DNA from: Oenanthe sinensis
Taxonomy: Eukaryota; Streptophyta; Magnoliopsida; Apiales; Apiaceae
Length of the DNA stretch: 64,000 nt
Reading direction: 5' to 3'
Assembly: GCA_028671895.1 (NCBI GenBank)
Contig: JAPMAC010000207.1
Location: 6,758,001-6,822,000, forward strand
The notes beneath the pieces were generated by a model. That model saw nothing but the letters and a program-made list of their open reading frames with translations, made no database searches and was not told where the DNA came from. How positions within the stretch are numbered: the stretch's first letter is position 1; the number at the start of each line of letters is the position of its first letter. This document shows, piece after piece, positions 25,553 to 38,044 of this stretch. Position numbers and translations under genes: made by a program.

Positions 25553-26173
25553 ATAATCTGAGATATATTACATGTGTTATGTGATAACATAGTGGATGGT
25601 TATGGCCTAAAGACCCATATGATAGTGGTTTTGTTTTATGATTTTGGTTTCTAAATACGACTTGTATGTCGTTTATTCATTATAATTGTTAATCTTGAAT
25701 GTAACTCGAGTTCTTCTTGTAATTTCATTAGAATAGATTTATTTATTATTTAATGTAATTTTTCAATGGATACTTGGAAGCAAGGAAGCTAAGAGGCAAT
25801 CCAGATGATGGAGCAATGAAGAAGATAAAGACATGTAATAGTGTAGTATTTGAAACCACCATAGATTGACCTTGATAATTCCATTAGCTTGGAAATATGA
25901 CATAGGATGGGGCCATAACCAAACACGTTTAATTTACGCACAATACATATATGTATATGAATGCATGTGTAGATACGTATGTGTTGTAATGATGTATGTA
26001 TTAGATATGACACCCATGTCATGCCTGCTTAAGAAAGGTAAAATCTGTAATGATTTAAGATTTTAAAATTAAACAAACGATCTTGAGATTCTTGTGTTTA
26101 TGAAATATGGTATTGAATATGAATTTTTTTTTCTGATATGAGAAGATTTTGTCAAAAGCGAATTATTATTCGT
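25553..26173 (+). mobile_element. Leader of the second G unit, right part
   Basis: Non-coding continuation of 12,076-12,537 after element A. It ends where the partial LTR begins, without gag or pol, so most of this unit's internal region is deleted. Confidence 0.6.
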
Positions 26174-26848
26174 AAGGGTCACACACAAAGAACGTCAAAA
26201 CGAAGGTTTATTTAAATTACAAATTTAGATATATTATTATTATTAATTCGAATTTAATTATTGAATTAATTAAGTTAGACTTGATTAATTATATTAGAAT
26301 TCGGATTTAATAAGAATTATTATTAATTCAAATTTAATCATTGAATTAATTAAGTGGGACTTGATTAATTATATTAGAATTCAGATTTAATAATAATAAC
26401 CCAAAATCATAATGGGTTTTGAAAACCACATGGATTAGGGTTAGGCCCAAAATCTCTCTCTCCCCTATATATACATAATGATGTATAGTATTAGGGTTTA
26501 ATGATCAGATTTTGTTTTTATAGAAAAACCCTAGCTGCTCAACATCGAGAAAGGCTAGAGAGAGAGAGAGAGAGAGAGAGAGGCAAGCAATTCGGCTAGT
26601 ACCGACTCCGGTGATCGTAGGACGATCGGGCGTTCATGTGGACTTCTTTGGAGAGCAGATCTTTGCAACAAAGGGCTGCTGTGATTCATCTTTTCTGGAC
26701 CTCCATTAAACAGCATACGGAAAGTTTTGTTACGGTACAAACTTCTTCACCATAATCATCCAAAGTTATACATGGATCCTATGATAGGGTTTCATTTTTT
26801 TATTATTTTACATTTTATCCGCTGCATTTTCATGCCCGAAACCCTTCA
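26174..26848 (+). repeat. 5'-truncated LTR of element G
   Basis: From aagggtcacacacaaagaac to the terminus acccttca this matches about 11,412-12,075 of the G LTR, including the doubled aattcgaattt block and the (GA)n run. The left two-thirds of the LTR are missing. The right end abuts element B, which shows that G inserted into B. Confidence 0.8.
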
Positions 26849-29080
26849 AGAACTTCATAAGGGATAGAAACTTTCTTCTTTGATACACTTTCTCGTGTTT
26901 TATTATGGGATAAGTATCTTAAAGAAAATTTCGTATCATGCTCTTAAATGATAAATCTTTAGATCCGACAAAACACTTTTACTACAAGCATTTTAAATGC
27001 AATCTATTACCATTCCTTAATATAGTTTTCCTTCTCTTTGAGATGAAAAATATGTTTTGGAATGTTATGGTGATTATCTTTTTATCTTGATTGATTCTAT
27101 CATTTTAGCCCCCAGTGGCTTAAGAAAATGGCCAAGAGGTTGAAAACCGATCAATCTCTTACCCAGACCTTAGTACCAAACACTAATTTATCCACTTCCA
27201 TATAGTAACCCCAGGAGATATAAGGAACTTATGTAAATTAAAGGTTGATAAGGGAGAAACTGCACTTGATGCGGTAAATAATGATGAAGTCGGAAGTGCA
27301 CCCACAGTTCTACCTCTAGAGAAGTAAAGTAGTATATAACTGAGGTAACTGTAAGCTCATCCTCGTCTTCTTAAAAGGATGCAAAGCTAAAGAGGTAATA
27401 AAACTGTCTCTGGAATTATTCTCTCAACATGGTGAGTCCATTGAAATTTGCTCGTCAGCTAGAGCATCTTGTAATGAGTCCAGCACCCCATTGGCACTCA
27501 CGCTGATGGTAAGCTTAAAATAGATATATTCTAAGTACACATTGCAAGGCGTGCACAGTGTGAGGTATAGGCATTCAAAAGAGATACAGACTTTATGTTG
27601 CCATACATTACATTGTCCAGGTATCTACCTCAAACAGAAGTTTATCTTTTTGCATCCCGAGATGAAGATCTCTTGTTCAGATTTATCTGGGCTTGAGAGG
27701 CAATTGCTTGACAAGAATTCTTCGGATGAGTCAAGTTGGGTATTTTATACAAAATTCCCATCACAGGGTTACGAGGGAAACATAGGCTCTAAATTGCCAT
27801 TCATTACATTGCCTACTACATCACCCCTCCTGGAAGGAACATTTCTAGATCCTGAAAAGGAAGTCCACCTCCCATTTATGGAGAAGGTGTGAGACAACTC
27901 CTTGATAGAACAAGGTAGGATTCCCTAACAGATTTTAATATCTTGGGATAACCCATCTCAAAGAGGTGAGGCTCCACTAAATAGTGATTTAGCAAATGCT
28001 ATTGAGTCTGGTGCTGAGACAGTGCTTATGCATGATAGATCAAGAACAGCTCTACGAGGCAATTCTCCACTTGATAGTGATTCAGTTTATTCTGATGAAT
28101 CAAGTGATGAGAATATAAATGAATTGATGGATTTCACTTGTAGGTACAGAAGGCTATATTTGAAATGCAGAGTAAAAATAAGGGATAGAAACACTTAAGT
28201 GAAAGTGAAAGAGAGATACATTTGTGAGAGATAGGGAGAGAAAGAGTGAAACACTTCAAAGTGCTCGACACTTAAGTGTAAACACTAAAAGAACATAGTA
28301 GAAGTGAGGAAACCATAGACCAAACACTTACCCTTGCTACTTGCTACTTCTGAAAGAAAATATACTATGTTTTCCCAATCAATGACAGACGAGAACCTTC
28401 TTTGGAAGACAATCCATTTGAAAGATCATGGGCCATTGAAGGATTCCTCAACTAAGGGGAAGAATTTAGTATACAAGAAAATGTAGAAAAAGGAGAAGGT
28501 CTTATATTCGTATCCTTATGGGAGAAGTTAATATCCTTAGAGTGAGAATTTAGATAAGAAAAAGAAGAAAATCTTATCTTCTGATCCTCATGAGAAATAA
28601 CAGAATATGGGAGAATCAAGAAACTGTATCTTATACTTGAAAGGAGTTATCAGTAGAGGATTCCTCATCCAAGTGGGAAATACAGAATAGGATTGACACT
28701 TCCATTGATCATCTAAAGAAGAGAAGAAGATAGAGAAGAAGAATCACATTCTCAGGGAGAGAACATTACTTGAGCTATGTTCTATGTTTTATTGAAGACG
28801 TTCCCAGGAATTTTAATTCTTATAAAGCTCTATTCATGATAAGTTCTTTAAGTTCAAACTATGAAGGCTTTTGAAGCAGAGGAAGCTCAAACACAGAGAA
28901 AATGAAGATGATACTACTTGAATATCAGTTCAGTGTTAGAGGAACAAACATCTTTCATTTCAGTTACATAAGATATCTGGAAAGGCAGAAACTGATCCAG
29001 AAAAACCAGTAGCATTATTTACAAGTCCCGGACCATTACTTTTTCTAGTTATTAGGATTTGTTTGCTAAGTTTAACAATC
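26849..29080 (+). pseudogene. Envelope-like region of element B, fragmented
   Basis: The best open piece is 27,542-27,892 (116 residues, with GSKLPFITLP and DPEKEVHLP). It continues with stops into NPSQRGEAPL and FTCRYRRL near 28,140. It matches the accessory ORF repeats of D and the remnant in A. Several stops prevent a product. Confidence 0.6.
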
Positions 29081-29095
29081 AAATAGAGGAAGATT
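29081..29095 (+). other. Polypurine tract of element B
   Basis: aaatagaggaagat directly before LTR start TGTTGGTGAGATT. Confidence 0.7.
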
Positions 29096-30925
29096 GTTGG
29101 TGAGATTACGAAGCCGTGTGAATAGTAATCGTGATAACTCAACACTAGAACAAGACAAGTAAATAATACTACGCCTACACAGAAATCAGGAAGAAATGAA
29201 GACAATGCAGATACAGTGAATCAAGACATTAGAAGAAGTTTTAAAGTCTACTACAGGTCATTGAGAGAAGTACATTAATATGTTCATGCCTCAGTGAAGA
29301 ATAGTGGTTGAAGACTTTCAGGGTTTCAGAAGTGTTGAAGATTCAGTATAGAAGTGCCACTAGAAGATTTCAGTGTAAAGGCATTGATTGAAGATAGACA
29401 GTGTTCGAAGCATAAGAATCTAAAAGGATTGAAGACAAGGTAAAGACAAAGGTTAAAGAAGACAGCTGCAGTCTTGAAACTATACTCACTGAAAGAAGTT
29501 CAGTTATATGTTCAAGCATCAGTGAAGAACAGAGAATAAAGTATTCAATATTGTGGTAGTAATGGAGACGTTGTCTAAGTACCAGAAAACATTTCAGTGA
29601 AAGTACTTTGTTTATTAACAGTCAGTGTTCGAAATAATGAAGTTGCTGCAAACTTAACAATGTATATAAGGCAATAATACGAAGACCTATATCGAAGTTA
29701 GTCGTCTGTGAACCAGGCCAGTTGCACTAGGCGTTAGCAGTTTGTGAAAAGAATCTGAGTATTAACTATAGAAGATTTGTTAAGTTGAAGAACGTACTTG
29801 AAAAGAACGGTTATTTATTAAGGTACGAAAAGTGATTTATAGAGGATACAACCAAATAGTTAAACAGCTCAAAGGGTGCAGGGTGCAAAATGTCACAACC
29901 TTGGTACTAAAAGTGGAAGTTTCTGAACTACAGTCGAAGAACGGAAATAGCTCAAGGTACGGGGTGTAATATGACAAGACTTTGGTACAAGAAATGGAAG
30001 TTGGTAAACATCAGTTAAGGAATGAAAAGAGGGTCGAAGTGCAGTGATCAAATTGCACTTTGACCACATGAATAGTAAAGCGCCACGAAGTTATTCACGC
30101 GCCACAAAATTCTTAAAGGAAATGAACATTTGGTGGTGCCATTACAAGGGTAATGCAGCAGAGGCGTAACAAAAAAAAGTGGCAGCAAACTTATTCTAAG
30201 TACTAAGGCGCCACTTTGATTTGCACAGAGGATTCACTCTACAGGTGCAACAAAAAGCTCCTGGCGCAACATAAATTCTAAGGCGTAACAAAATATTTCT
30301 TTGTCCCACTTAACCCTCAGCCAATCAAATTACATCAGCTTACTTTATTTGATTTAAAAGTCTACACAGATAAAAAGATGAAGCAACTCATTAAAATGAG
30401 TCGTTTTCTTCAACACAAAATATGTAAAGAGCTACTGCCACGGCCGGAGCAGGAGATATAATTTATACACACCCATACCTTGCTTCCGGTTAGATATTAG
30501 GACCCGGTTCTTTAACGAAAAATGCTCAGGGCTCCTAGATATCACTCTCTACTGACTCAGTTTTCCTTGTACTAATTTAGATATATTTGTATAGGAACTG
30601 AGCCTTATATTTTTGTGTTAGTAGCAAAGAACTAATTTGTTCTTTGGAAACCAATTATATTTTTAACTATGTGTAGCACCCCTCTGGGTTTATATACGAA
30701 AGATATATTCCCCGAATCTTTTCCGGTTTATTTTACTTGCTAATTTTCTTGAACATAATTGATTTATCCAGACACACAGAAAATTAGTAGGTAACTCGCC
30801 TAAACACTACAAATGGCCAAACTCACTCTGAAGCAATAATTTATTTATCCGCAAATTCTGAAAAGAATTTAAATTATTGTGAGTATCGTATTCAACCCCC
30901 TTTTATGATACTTCGGGACCCAACA
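29096..30925 (+). repeat. 3' LTR of element B (1,830 bp)
   Basis: Starts TGTTGGTGAGATTACG and ends GGGACCCAACA. It is related to the A LTR in reverse orientation along much of its length, including the terminal part with gtatcgtattcaaccccc. The middle (30,070-30,310) differs and carries its own motif array. Confidence 0.85.
30070..30310 (+). repeat. GCGCCACAAA / GGCGCAACA motif array in the B LTR
   Basis: Copies include gcgccacgaag, gcgccacaaaa, ggcgtaacaaaa, ggcgccacttt, ggtgcaacaaaa, ggcgcaacata and ggcgtaacaaaa, spaced 15-60 bp. The array lies at LTR positions of about 975-1,215, like the different array in A. Confidence 0.65.
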
Positions 30926-33010
30926 ACGACACATTCAGACTTTCAATCACCTTCTGGTTTTACATCACATCTTACTTTGCTTCCAACTTGATCTTCCTGA
31001 TGTGATCAATCACCATACGTAATATATTATCTGTTCAATGCATGAACATCACCAAATTGTAACTAAGGTTATCATTAACCACCACTAAGCATATTACTTC
31101 CATGACATTACTTGCGTCAATGTGATGTTTTCATTGACTTCTCTATATGACATACTTCTAAATATCCTTCTGGATAAAATTCTAAATGAAGCAGTTCACT
31201 CACCAATTTCTTCTTTATCAAAGAATCCATTGTCTTGAATATCAAGTTTGAGAGCTTCTTATGTCATAGCTAACTCTTTACTGATGAAGCTTTACTAAGA
31301 AACTTACTTCACCTTTACGTAAAAAATCCATGTCAGCTACAAACATATTTCTTCATTCTCAGTTGGGTGAGCTTCCATCTTTCTTGCTCGAAATCAAACA
31401 CTTTTCCTTTTCAATGCTTTTCCAGAAAACTTTTGACAAAGAATTTCCTAGTGCCCTATAGATAATGTTTAAGTCCGTCGATAAGAAAGATACTTCCAGT
31501 GATGACAATTCCAAAATCATGATGGCCAAATCCCTTGTACATCCTTTGCTGTTATCGCCAAAGGTTACCATTGGGTAGGATTTCTCGATCAACCATGATA
31601 GTAGAGTTTCAATGCTAGTAATATATCTCGAACAATAAATGTCACGAAATCACATAACTTTTGTCCTTTGTTTCATATTCTGCAATCATAATTAATTAAG
31701 ATTCTTGGTACTCAACTTCAATTGAGTCCATATGGGTTAGAGATATTACTTTCAACAGTGGTAACAACAACTTCATCCTTAACATGCACAAATTATCCTT
31801 GACTGATCACTTCTCATTTACAACAGCCTTGACAAGGTATTCTTAAGGCTATGAGATTAGTGATTCCAACCTATCTTTAGATTGACTAGCAGTATTTACC
31901 CTATTGTGATTATTATAGATGTTTTGCCTAAGATTATGCAAGTCCTAAGATATGCATTTTCAACTTTAAACAAACAAGCATGAAAATAAAAACACAAGGT
32001 AACATTTAGCTTCAATGCATTATAGATAAGAATTATGCATTTCAGGCATGTTATGCATATTAGAAAATTCAGTACTATCTACTTTAACCATTCTACATAA
32101 ATGTGATAGGTGTCAAGCAGATTTACAGATATTCAATAATTTTCTAAAAGTACATGGAATAGAAGAACTAACAATTTAATTACTAATTCTGTCTAATCCA
32201 TTTCTGTTGTTGTCTAACATTTTAATTATCTCTAATTACCTAAGTCAGTTTTATATTAAGCCTCGAATCTACAAATTTTACTTACTACTTAGATAGTTCT
32301 ACCATTTTTTAATCTTCTATACCTTAACAAGCAATACATGATAAGATTTGACATTTAAGTGCAAATATGTGAGTGTGAGCAATTCATATGAAAATAAGCA
32401 CATAAAAAATTTCAAGAATATGCAGAATATTTGAATAAAGCAATATCAAATTTCACATACATTTTTCAAGTCATTTGTCACAATAAGAATAAATATAAAA
32501 TATTTGATCTATGACCTGTTTGTCTATTATCAATTTTCACAACATTAGCAGAGTTATTAAATCACATAAGATTTAAATCAAATTCAAGCAAATGTTCAGG
32601 ATACACCTAATCGTCTAGAATAACTTATCTAATTATAGATATTCATTTTACTTTATTGAAAATCAAGTATGAAATGTACTAACTTTAACTCAAAAATCCT
32701 AGCATACAATATCTCATTCTTAGCATTCAATCAAACATTTAAGTCCTAAGATGCTAACATGCTGATATGAATATAATACATTTCAAAACATAATAATCAT
32801 ACAGTTCTGAATTAGATAAAAGTATACTAGTTATAATGTGTACCTGTGAAGTGCTTAGTGATTCATCTCTAGTGTTGGTCATTGATGCCAGATATCCATG
32901 TGGTTCATCACTGTCATTGATAGAATCAACTTTGCATTTAACTTCACCAATAAATTATTTCCCTTGTTGTAACCTTACTAATGCTTGACATTCCTGCTTT
33001 TAATCCTACA
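30926..33010 (-). pseudogene. Gag, protease and GAG-pre remnant of element C
   Basis: Minus strand 31,592-31,359 holds MVTFGDNSKGCTRD ... ECLISSKKDGS, which matches the protease-to-GAG-pre region of SIRE pol (the family pattern is FGDxSKG and ECxxxxKKDG). It continues with stops to FVADM. The TAG at 31,272-31,270 falls at the same codon as the TAG in element A (20,490-20,488). The 33,000-32,830 piece matches the acidic gag-region piece of A. No functional product. Confidence 0.68.
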
Positions 33011-33419
33011 CAATCTATATCATCTTTTGCTTGTTCAACCTTCTTGAATAGTGTAACACAACCCTAATATTGTCTTACTACTTTTAGCCTCATATGTTCC
33101 TTCAGTTATGACCTCTAACGATTCTTAAATTCGTTTCGTACAAATACAATCGTACAAAAACTAGAATGATCAATAGAGCCAGAGAAAGATTCATCAGAGT
33201 TCCCTACTAATAAATCTATTATTTTTTTATATTTGAGCAGTTTGTGGAACTATAACATAAACAGTCGTAACATCCACAATAAAATTCAAACGCTCCGGAA
33301 TAAACCTATTAATACGAAATGATCATTTTCCATGAAACAGGGTGATATGCTCTGGCATTTAATTCTGAGTCAAAACGAAAACTTTTCCAACTACAAACTC
33401 TTTTGGAAAAATGGACCAA

Positions 33420-34045
33420 GATTTTTAATAAATTTACTTAAATTAAATTTATAAAATAAATTTATTTAAACTAAGTTTACAAAATAAACTTTATCAAGTT
33501 TAAACAATAAACTAATTTAAATTAAATTTATAAATTAAATTTATTTAAATAAAATCTATAAAATAAATTTATCTAAATTTGAATTCATAAACTAAATTTG
33601 TTTAAACAAATTTAAATAATAAAAATAAATCTATTTAAATTTATATAATAAATCTATTTAATTTAAATTTATAAAATAAATTATTTAAATTAAATTTATG
33701 AAATAAACTTTTTCAAGTTTAAATAATAAACACATTTAAATTAAATTTAAAAAATAAATTTCTTTTAAATAAAATTTATAAAATAAATGTATCTGAATTT
33801 AAATTTATAAGATAAAATTATCTAAACCAAATTTAAATTATAAAAGTAAATCTATTTAAATTAAAAAAATAAATTTATTTAGTTTATATTTATAAAAAAA
33901 TTATTTAAATTAAGTTTATAAAATAAACTTTTTCAAGTTTAAATAATAAAATCATTTAAATTAAATTCATAAAATAAATTTATTTTAAATAAAATTTATA
34001 AAATAAATTTATCTAAATTTAAATTTATAAACTAAATTTATTTAA
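33420..34045 (-). repeat. AT-rich tandem repeat just inside the C primer site
   Basis: Degenerate repeats of aaatttataaaataaatttattt over about 600 bp, in the same place as the related repeat in A. Confidence 0.75.
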
Positions 34046-34132
34046 CAAGACATCTAAACAATTGAAGTCCAAACAACTTCGGTACCCTGGGTTTCACTGG
34101 ACTACGGATCTTGATTTGTATATCAATCAGCA

Positions 34133-34144
34133 GGTTTTGATGCC
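34133..34144 (-). other. Primer binding site of element C
   Basis: Minus strand TGGCATCAAAACC-like, three bases from the LTR end at 34,148. It is a diverged Met-tRNA-type site. Confidence 0.65.
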
Positions 34145-34147
34145 AAT

Positions 34148-35323
34148 TGTCGGGTCCCAGAAGTATCGTAGAAGGGGGGTTGAATGCGATACTCACAATA
34201 ATTTAAAATTCTTTTCAGAATTTGCGAAATTAAATTATTGTTTGGCTAAGGGTTCGATTCATTGTAGTATTTGGGAGGCTGACTTAGTAGTTTTCTATTT
34301 TCACAATAAAACATTTAATATCTAGAAAATTAGCAAGTAAGTAAACAAGATCCAAGTTAAATACATATATTAAACTTGAAAGAGTGTTACAATATTTGAT
34401 AAAATATTCTTTAATTTCTATGACATTTGAAAATCACTTGTATGACTTTTTAAAATACTCTGTAACTTTTTTTGGCTCGGTATGACCTTTTAAAAAATCA
34501 GTATGACTTTTCAATTTGTCTCAGTTTGACTTTTTCTTTGAAGAATTCGGTATGACTTTTTAATCAAGCTCGGTATGACTTTTGGTTTCTATTCGTATGA
34601 CTTTATTAAACAGAATTCGGTATGACTTTTAATAAAGTCTTTTAGACTTTATTAAAAGTCATACCAAGTCATATCTTTTATAATAAATTAATTATACTTA
34701 ATTTAATTAAATAATTTATAAATTAAATTAAATTCATCTTGAATTAATTTAATTAAATAAATTAAATAATTAAATAACTTTTGATATTAGAATTAAAATA
34801 CTATCTTGACTTTAATAACCTTTTTGTTAGCTCCGAAATCTTTCCGCTTTTGTTCTGTCTTCTGTCTAACCACTTGAACTTTTTGATAATGAATCTTCAC
34901 TGATATTGTTGATACCCTGTACACTAGTCTGGTTCACAGATGACTAACTACAATGTTGATACTCATTTCTGTTGTAGTGGTCTTTGTATCTTGTTTTGTC
35001 CTACCTTGACTTCTTTTTATTTTTCCTCTATAATTTTCTTCTAGAATCTTTCTATAGTAAACACTTAAAACCTTCTGTATCTTCTGAACTCCTTGAGATA
35101 CTACTCTTTTATTTTACACTGACGCTTGATCATATAAATGAACCCTTGTCAGTGTTGAGTAGTAGTCTTGTCAGAATTCTTCTGATATTTTGATTCTTCG
35201 CGCCTAGTTGACATTCTTCGTCTTGATTCCTTCGTCAATATTTATTATTTACTTCACTTTCTTTTCTGAGTTGATTTGTCATCTACTTATTACAAATAGG
35301 CCTAGTCATATAACTTTCAAACA
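34148..35323 (-). repeat. 5' LTR of element C (about 1,176 bp)
   Basis: The inner end is secure: tgtcgggtcccagaagtatcg resembles the A LTR end at 23,729. The outer end at 35,323 (...ttcaaaca) is my best reading from the TG...CA rule and the start of element E coding sequence soon after. It could be off by some tens of bases. Confidence 0.6.
34430..34680 (-). repeat. CGGTATGACTTTT motif array in the C LTR
   Basis: About ten copies of (c)ggtatgactttt and near variants (tgtatgactttt, cagtatgactttt, cagtttgactttt) are spaced about 20-45 bp. The right part forms a hairpin of gtatgacttttaataaagtc with gactttattaaaagtcatac (34,620-34,668). The motif is different from the A and B motifs. Confidence 0.75.
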
Positions 35324-35339
35324 TAAACAATCAAGGATG

Positions 35340-37822
35340 GTGACACTCAGACTCTGGCTTCGAATGAAGTCATATTGAAGCAGTCAGAGACTAGAGTAGA
35401 CCCTGAGACTAGAATACTGGAGCCAACAGACACTGAAATGAAAGAAGAGAATAAAGGTTCTAAGTCTGTTGCTGCTCACCCCTTGGTGGAAACCCCTAGC
35501 CTTCAGACATTTGAAGGGGTTCCCCTCCATCAAAGACGTTCAGGTATTGAAACATCTCTTATCTCTCCCAACCCCTCTTCTATAGGTCCTATGAGTGCAC
35601 CTTACCAAACTGAAAACTGAGTAAAAATTGAAATTGAAAGGTTTGCACAGGACCATGCAAAATGAAAGGTACATAAGGCCTTAGTAGGCCAAAGTGAGGA
35701 TGAGAAAGTGGGTGCCCAAACCCACAGTGAAAATGAGAGATTGGGGTTCATTCCTGACCCTAGCTTCACTTATTGGGACCAAGAATTTCCCAAGATTTGG
35801 TCCAATGAGTTGGAGCAGGAGATGATGAGAAATCTTTTCACTTAATTTTACAAATTGACAAATAAGAGGAATCTATTGCTTCTCAAAAGTCATTCACACA
35901 GAGGCCACATCACCATTTAGTGGACTCTTTAGCAAGGAGAGCAGATAGAACTCTCAAGGATTTGGTGGTTGACCCTTCAATTCAACCTAAGACTGCAGAT
36001 TTGAAGCCTAATGAACCACTTCTTGTGATGCCAATTATGGCAAGGCTTCAAAAGTCTACAAGTTCTGATCACTCTAAGGAGGAGTCAGAGTCTATAGTAC
36101 CTTTTGCAATTTTAGGGTCTAGTCATCCATCAGAGTCTATCCCTCATGTTACCAAGATTGAAGTAGTTGATGTTGTTTCCAGTGATGAATCTACCTCTGA
36201 AGATGAAGGGGGGGATCCATCCTTTACTTATTTTAATCAAATTTTTCCTCAACTTAGGGAAACAGCTGCTACTTTTGGTATTCATGACAGAGAAACTTTT
36301 GACTTCATTCTTGGCATCTACAAGCCTGAGAAGAAAAAGGCAATCTTCAAATAAATATGTTTGGCTTAGCATGGTCATTTTCCTAATGAGAAGCTTAATG
36401 CCAGATTGCTTCAATAAAGTAAAGAAGCTCTAGATGATGTTGTAGCTGAGAGAGAAAATCTAGTGTCTTAGTTAGAGAAGATGGTGAAAGATGTTTCTCA
36501 CATTTACACCAAACTATCAACTGTTGACACAACCACATCCAAAATCCATACTCAGTTTGAGGTGCTGCAAACTTCTATGAGGAACAAAGATAATGTTGTT
36601 CAAGGATCTCTTGCATATATAAAGAAGGAGCAAACCAATCTCAAAACCTCTGTCTCTACCCTAACTACAAAGGTTGAACAAGTAATTACTGCACAAGCCA
36701 ACATCAACTCTGTCTTGGAACAAATTATTTTAGTTGTTACAGGGGGTGATGATATCAAAAAGGGGGAGAATGATGGTGCTTCCAAGAGTGGTGGTGTTTC
36801 GAGGAGAGGATACTTGTCAAGATCCAAGAGGAGGTAAAAGGAAGAAAAATGATGGTGATGAAGGAGGAGATGGTAGTTCTCATGGTCCTCGGGGACCTGG
36901 TGGTGTGCAAAAAGCCTAAGTATGGAGTATTTATTAAATCACACCGGCCATGGACTGGACATGTGACATCAGAATCTAATTCAGATTCTGATAAGGAAAG
37001 ACAAAGTTCAAACTCTGATGAGATCAAGGAGCCTAGTTACTGGAAATGTAATCAACAAAATCTTCAACTAAAAGCCAAATTAACTAAGGGTTTGAGAGGC
37101 ATCCCTTCCTCTAACATTGTAAGAACTTCAAATTTGTCTATAGACCCTCATTCTCTTACAGATAAATAGTTTGAGAAGATCACCCAAAAGTATTTGAACA
37201 AAGTGGTGTCTCCTCAAATTATTTCTAACATCATAGAAAAAAGATTATCAGGAGAACATTATAGAACTGAAAAACTCAGAAATCAGATGTTGGTATACTT
37301 ATAGAGGGAGGGACTGTAAGATGTATAAGCCAAACAAATTTCATTTTCTTCAAGAAAGTTGAGGAGTTGCAATACATCAAATTTCTTTTGTCTACATCAG
37401 TTGAAGTAATTAGGAGTAAGGATGGAGTAATAAATTATTGGATGAAGGAAATTGATAGAAAATTAACTCTACACAAACAAGCAAATAAGCAAATGGCTGA
37501 CTTTACCCAGAAGTATCTTGAAATTGAAGGGAATGATCAAGACATGCCTCTAGAAGTCAAAGAAATTAAATGCAAATAGGGTATGGGTCATTACTTTGGG
37601 TTTCAGCCTATGGAAGGGAAGGTTAATGTCTTGCTGTTGCAACATTTGAAAGATCAGGATTGTAGTGCCACTGAATTGAGAGCAACATATTGTCAGATAA
37701 AGTGTGAGAATGAAGAAATGAAGAAACTGAAGAAGTTTGTTGGTGAAGCATTAGCAGATGCTGAGGATAAAATGCTCAAGACATTTATGCTAAGGAATCC
37801 ATCCTTTGAAAGAATTGGTTAA
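35340..37822 (+). pseudogene. Envelope-like accessory ORF of element E, broken
   Basis: Open pieces are 35,375-35,620, 35,920-36,354, 36,481-36,837, 36,849-37,169, 37,367-37,579 and 37,583-37,822, in more than one frame. The protein is Ser/Glu-rich at first. It then has a heptad-patterned stretch (36,481-36,730, repeated Leu/Ile/Val spacing with Thr and Gln) predicted to be a coiled coil, then a basic Gly/Arg/Ser linker, and ends in a charged helical stretch. Overall order resembles the accessory ORF of D, though direct identity is low by eye. Stops and shifts make it non-functional. Confidence 0.6.
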
Positions 37823-37930
37823 TAGTAATTCTTTTTCCTATATGTATATTGTCCTAGATTAAATGCTTAAATTCTTTAGTTTTGACATCATCAAACTTTG
37901 ATTTATGCTTAAATTTTATAAAGCATAAAT

Positions 37931-37940
37931 AAGGGGAGAT
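37931..37940 (+). other. Polypurine tract of element E
   Basis: aaggggagat directly before the LTR start TGTTAGGAATATAC. Confidence 0.8.
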
Positions 37941-38044
37941 TGTTAGGAATATACTTATTTGATGATATACAAAATACTATAACATGGTCTAGCATAGTTG
38001 TATCTGTAATAGAATAGAATAAGTCTTTCTAGTTTCTGATCAAG

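Larger units (their letters stand above)
26849..30925 (+). mobile_element. Element B: SIRE-like copia, 3' part with LTR
   Basis: Internal sequence 26,849-29,095 is a diverged, opposite-strand homologue of A 14,362-16,565, for example the shared block ttatgggataagtatctt and the following several hundred bases. It is followed by a polypurine tract and a 1,830-bp LTR. The left side is cut by the G LTR terminus. The right side directly joins C internal sequence, so B inserted into C. Confidence 0.82.
30926..35323 (-). mobile_element. Element C: SIRE-like copia, 5' part with LTR
   Basis: Minus-strand element made of a 5' LTR (34,148-35,323), primer site, AT-rich repeats, gag-region remnant and protease/GAG-pre remnant. 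It is cut at 30,926 by the B LTR. The internal part is homologous to A 20,170-23,728. The right end of its LTR lies inside element E, so C inserted into E. Its integrase, RT, RNase H and 3' LTR are missing here and may lie in element D. Confidence 0.78.

Noticed and set aside
27542..27892. A new host gene of 116 codons
   Set aside because: Its content matches the accessory ORF repeats of SIRE-like element D and it lies within element B.
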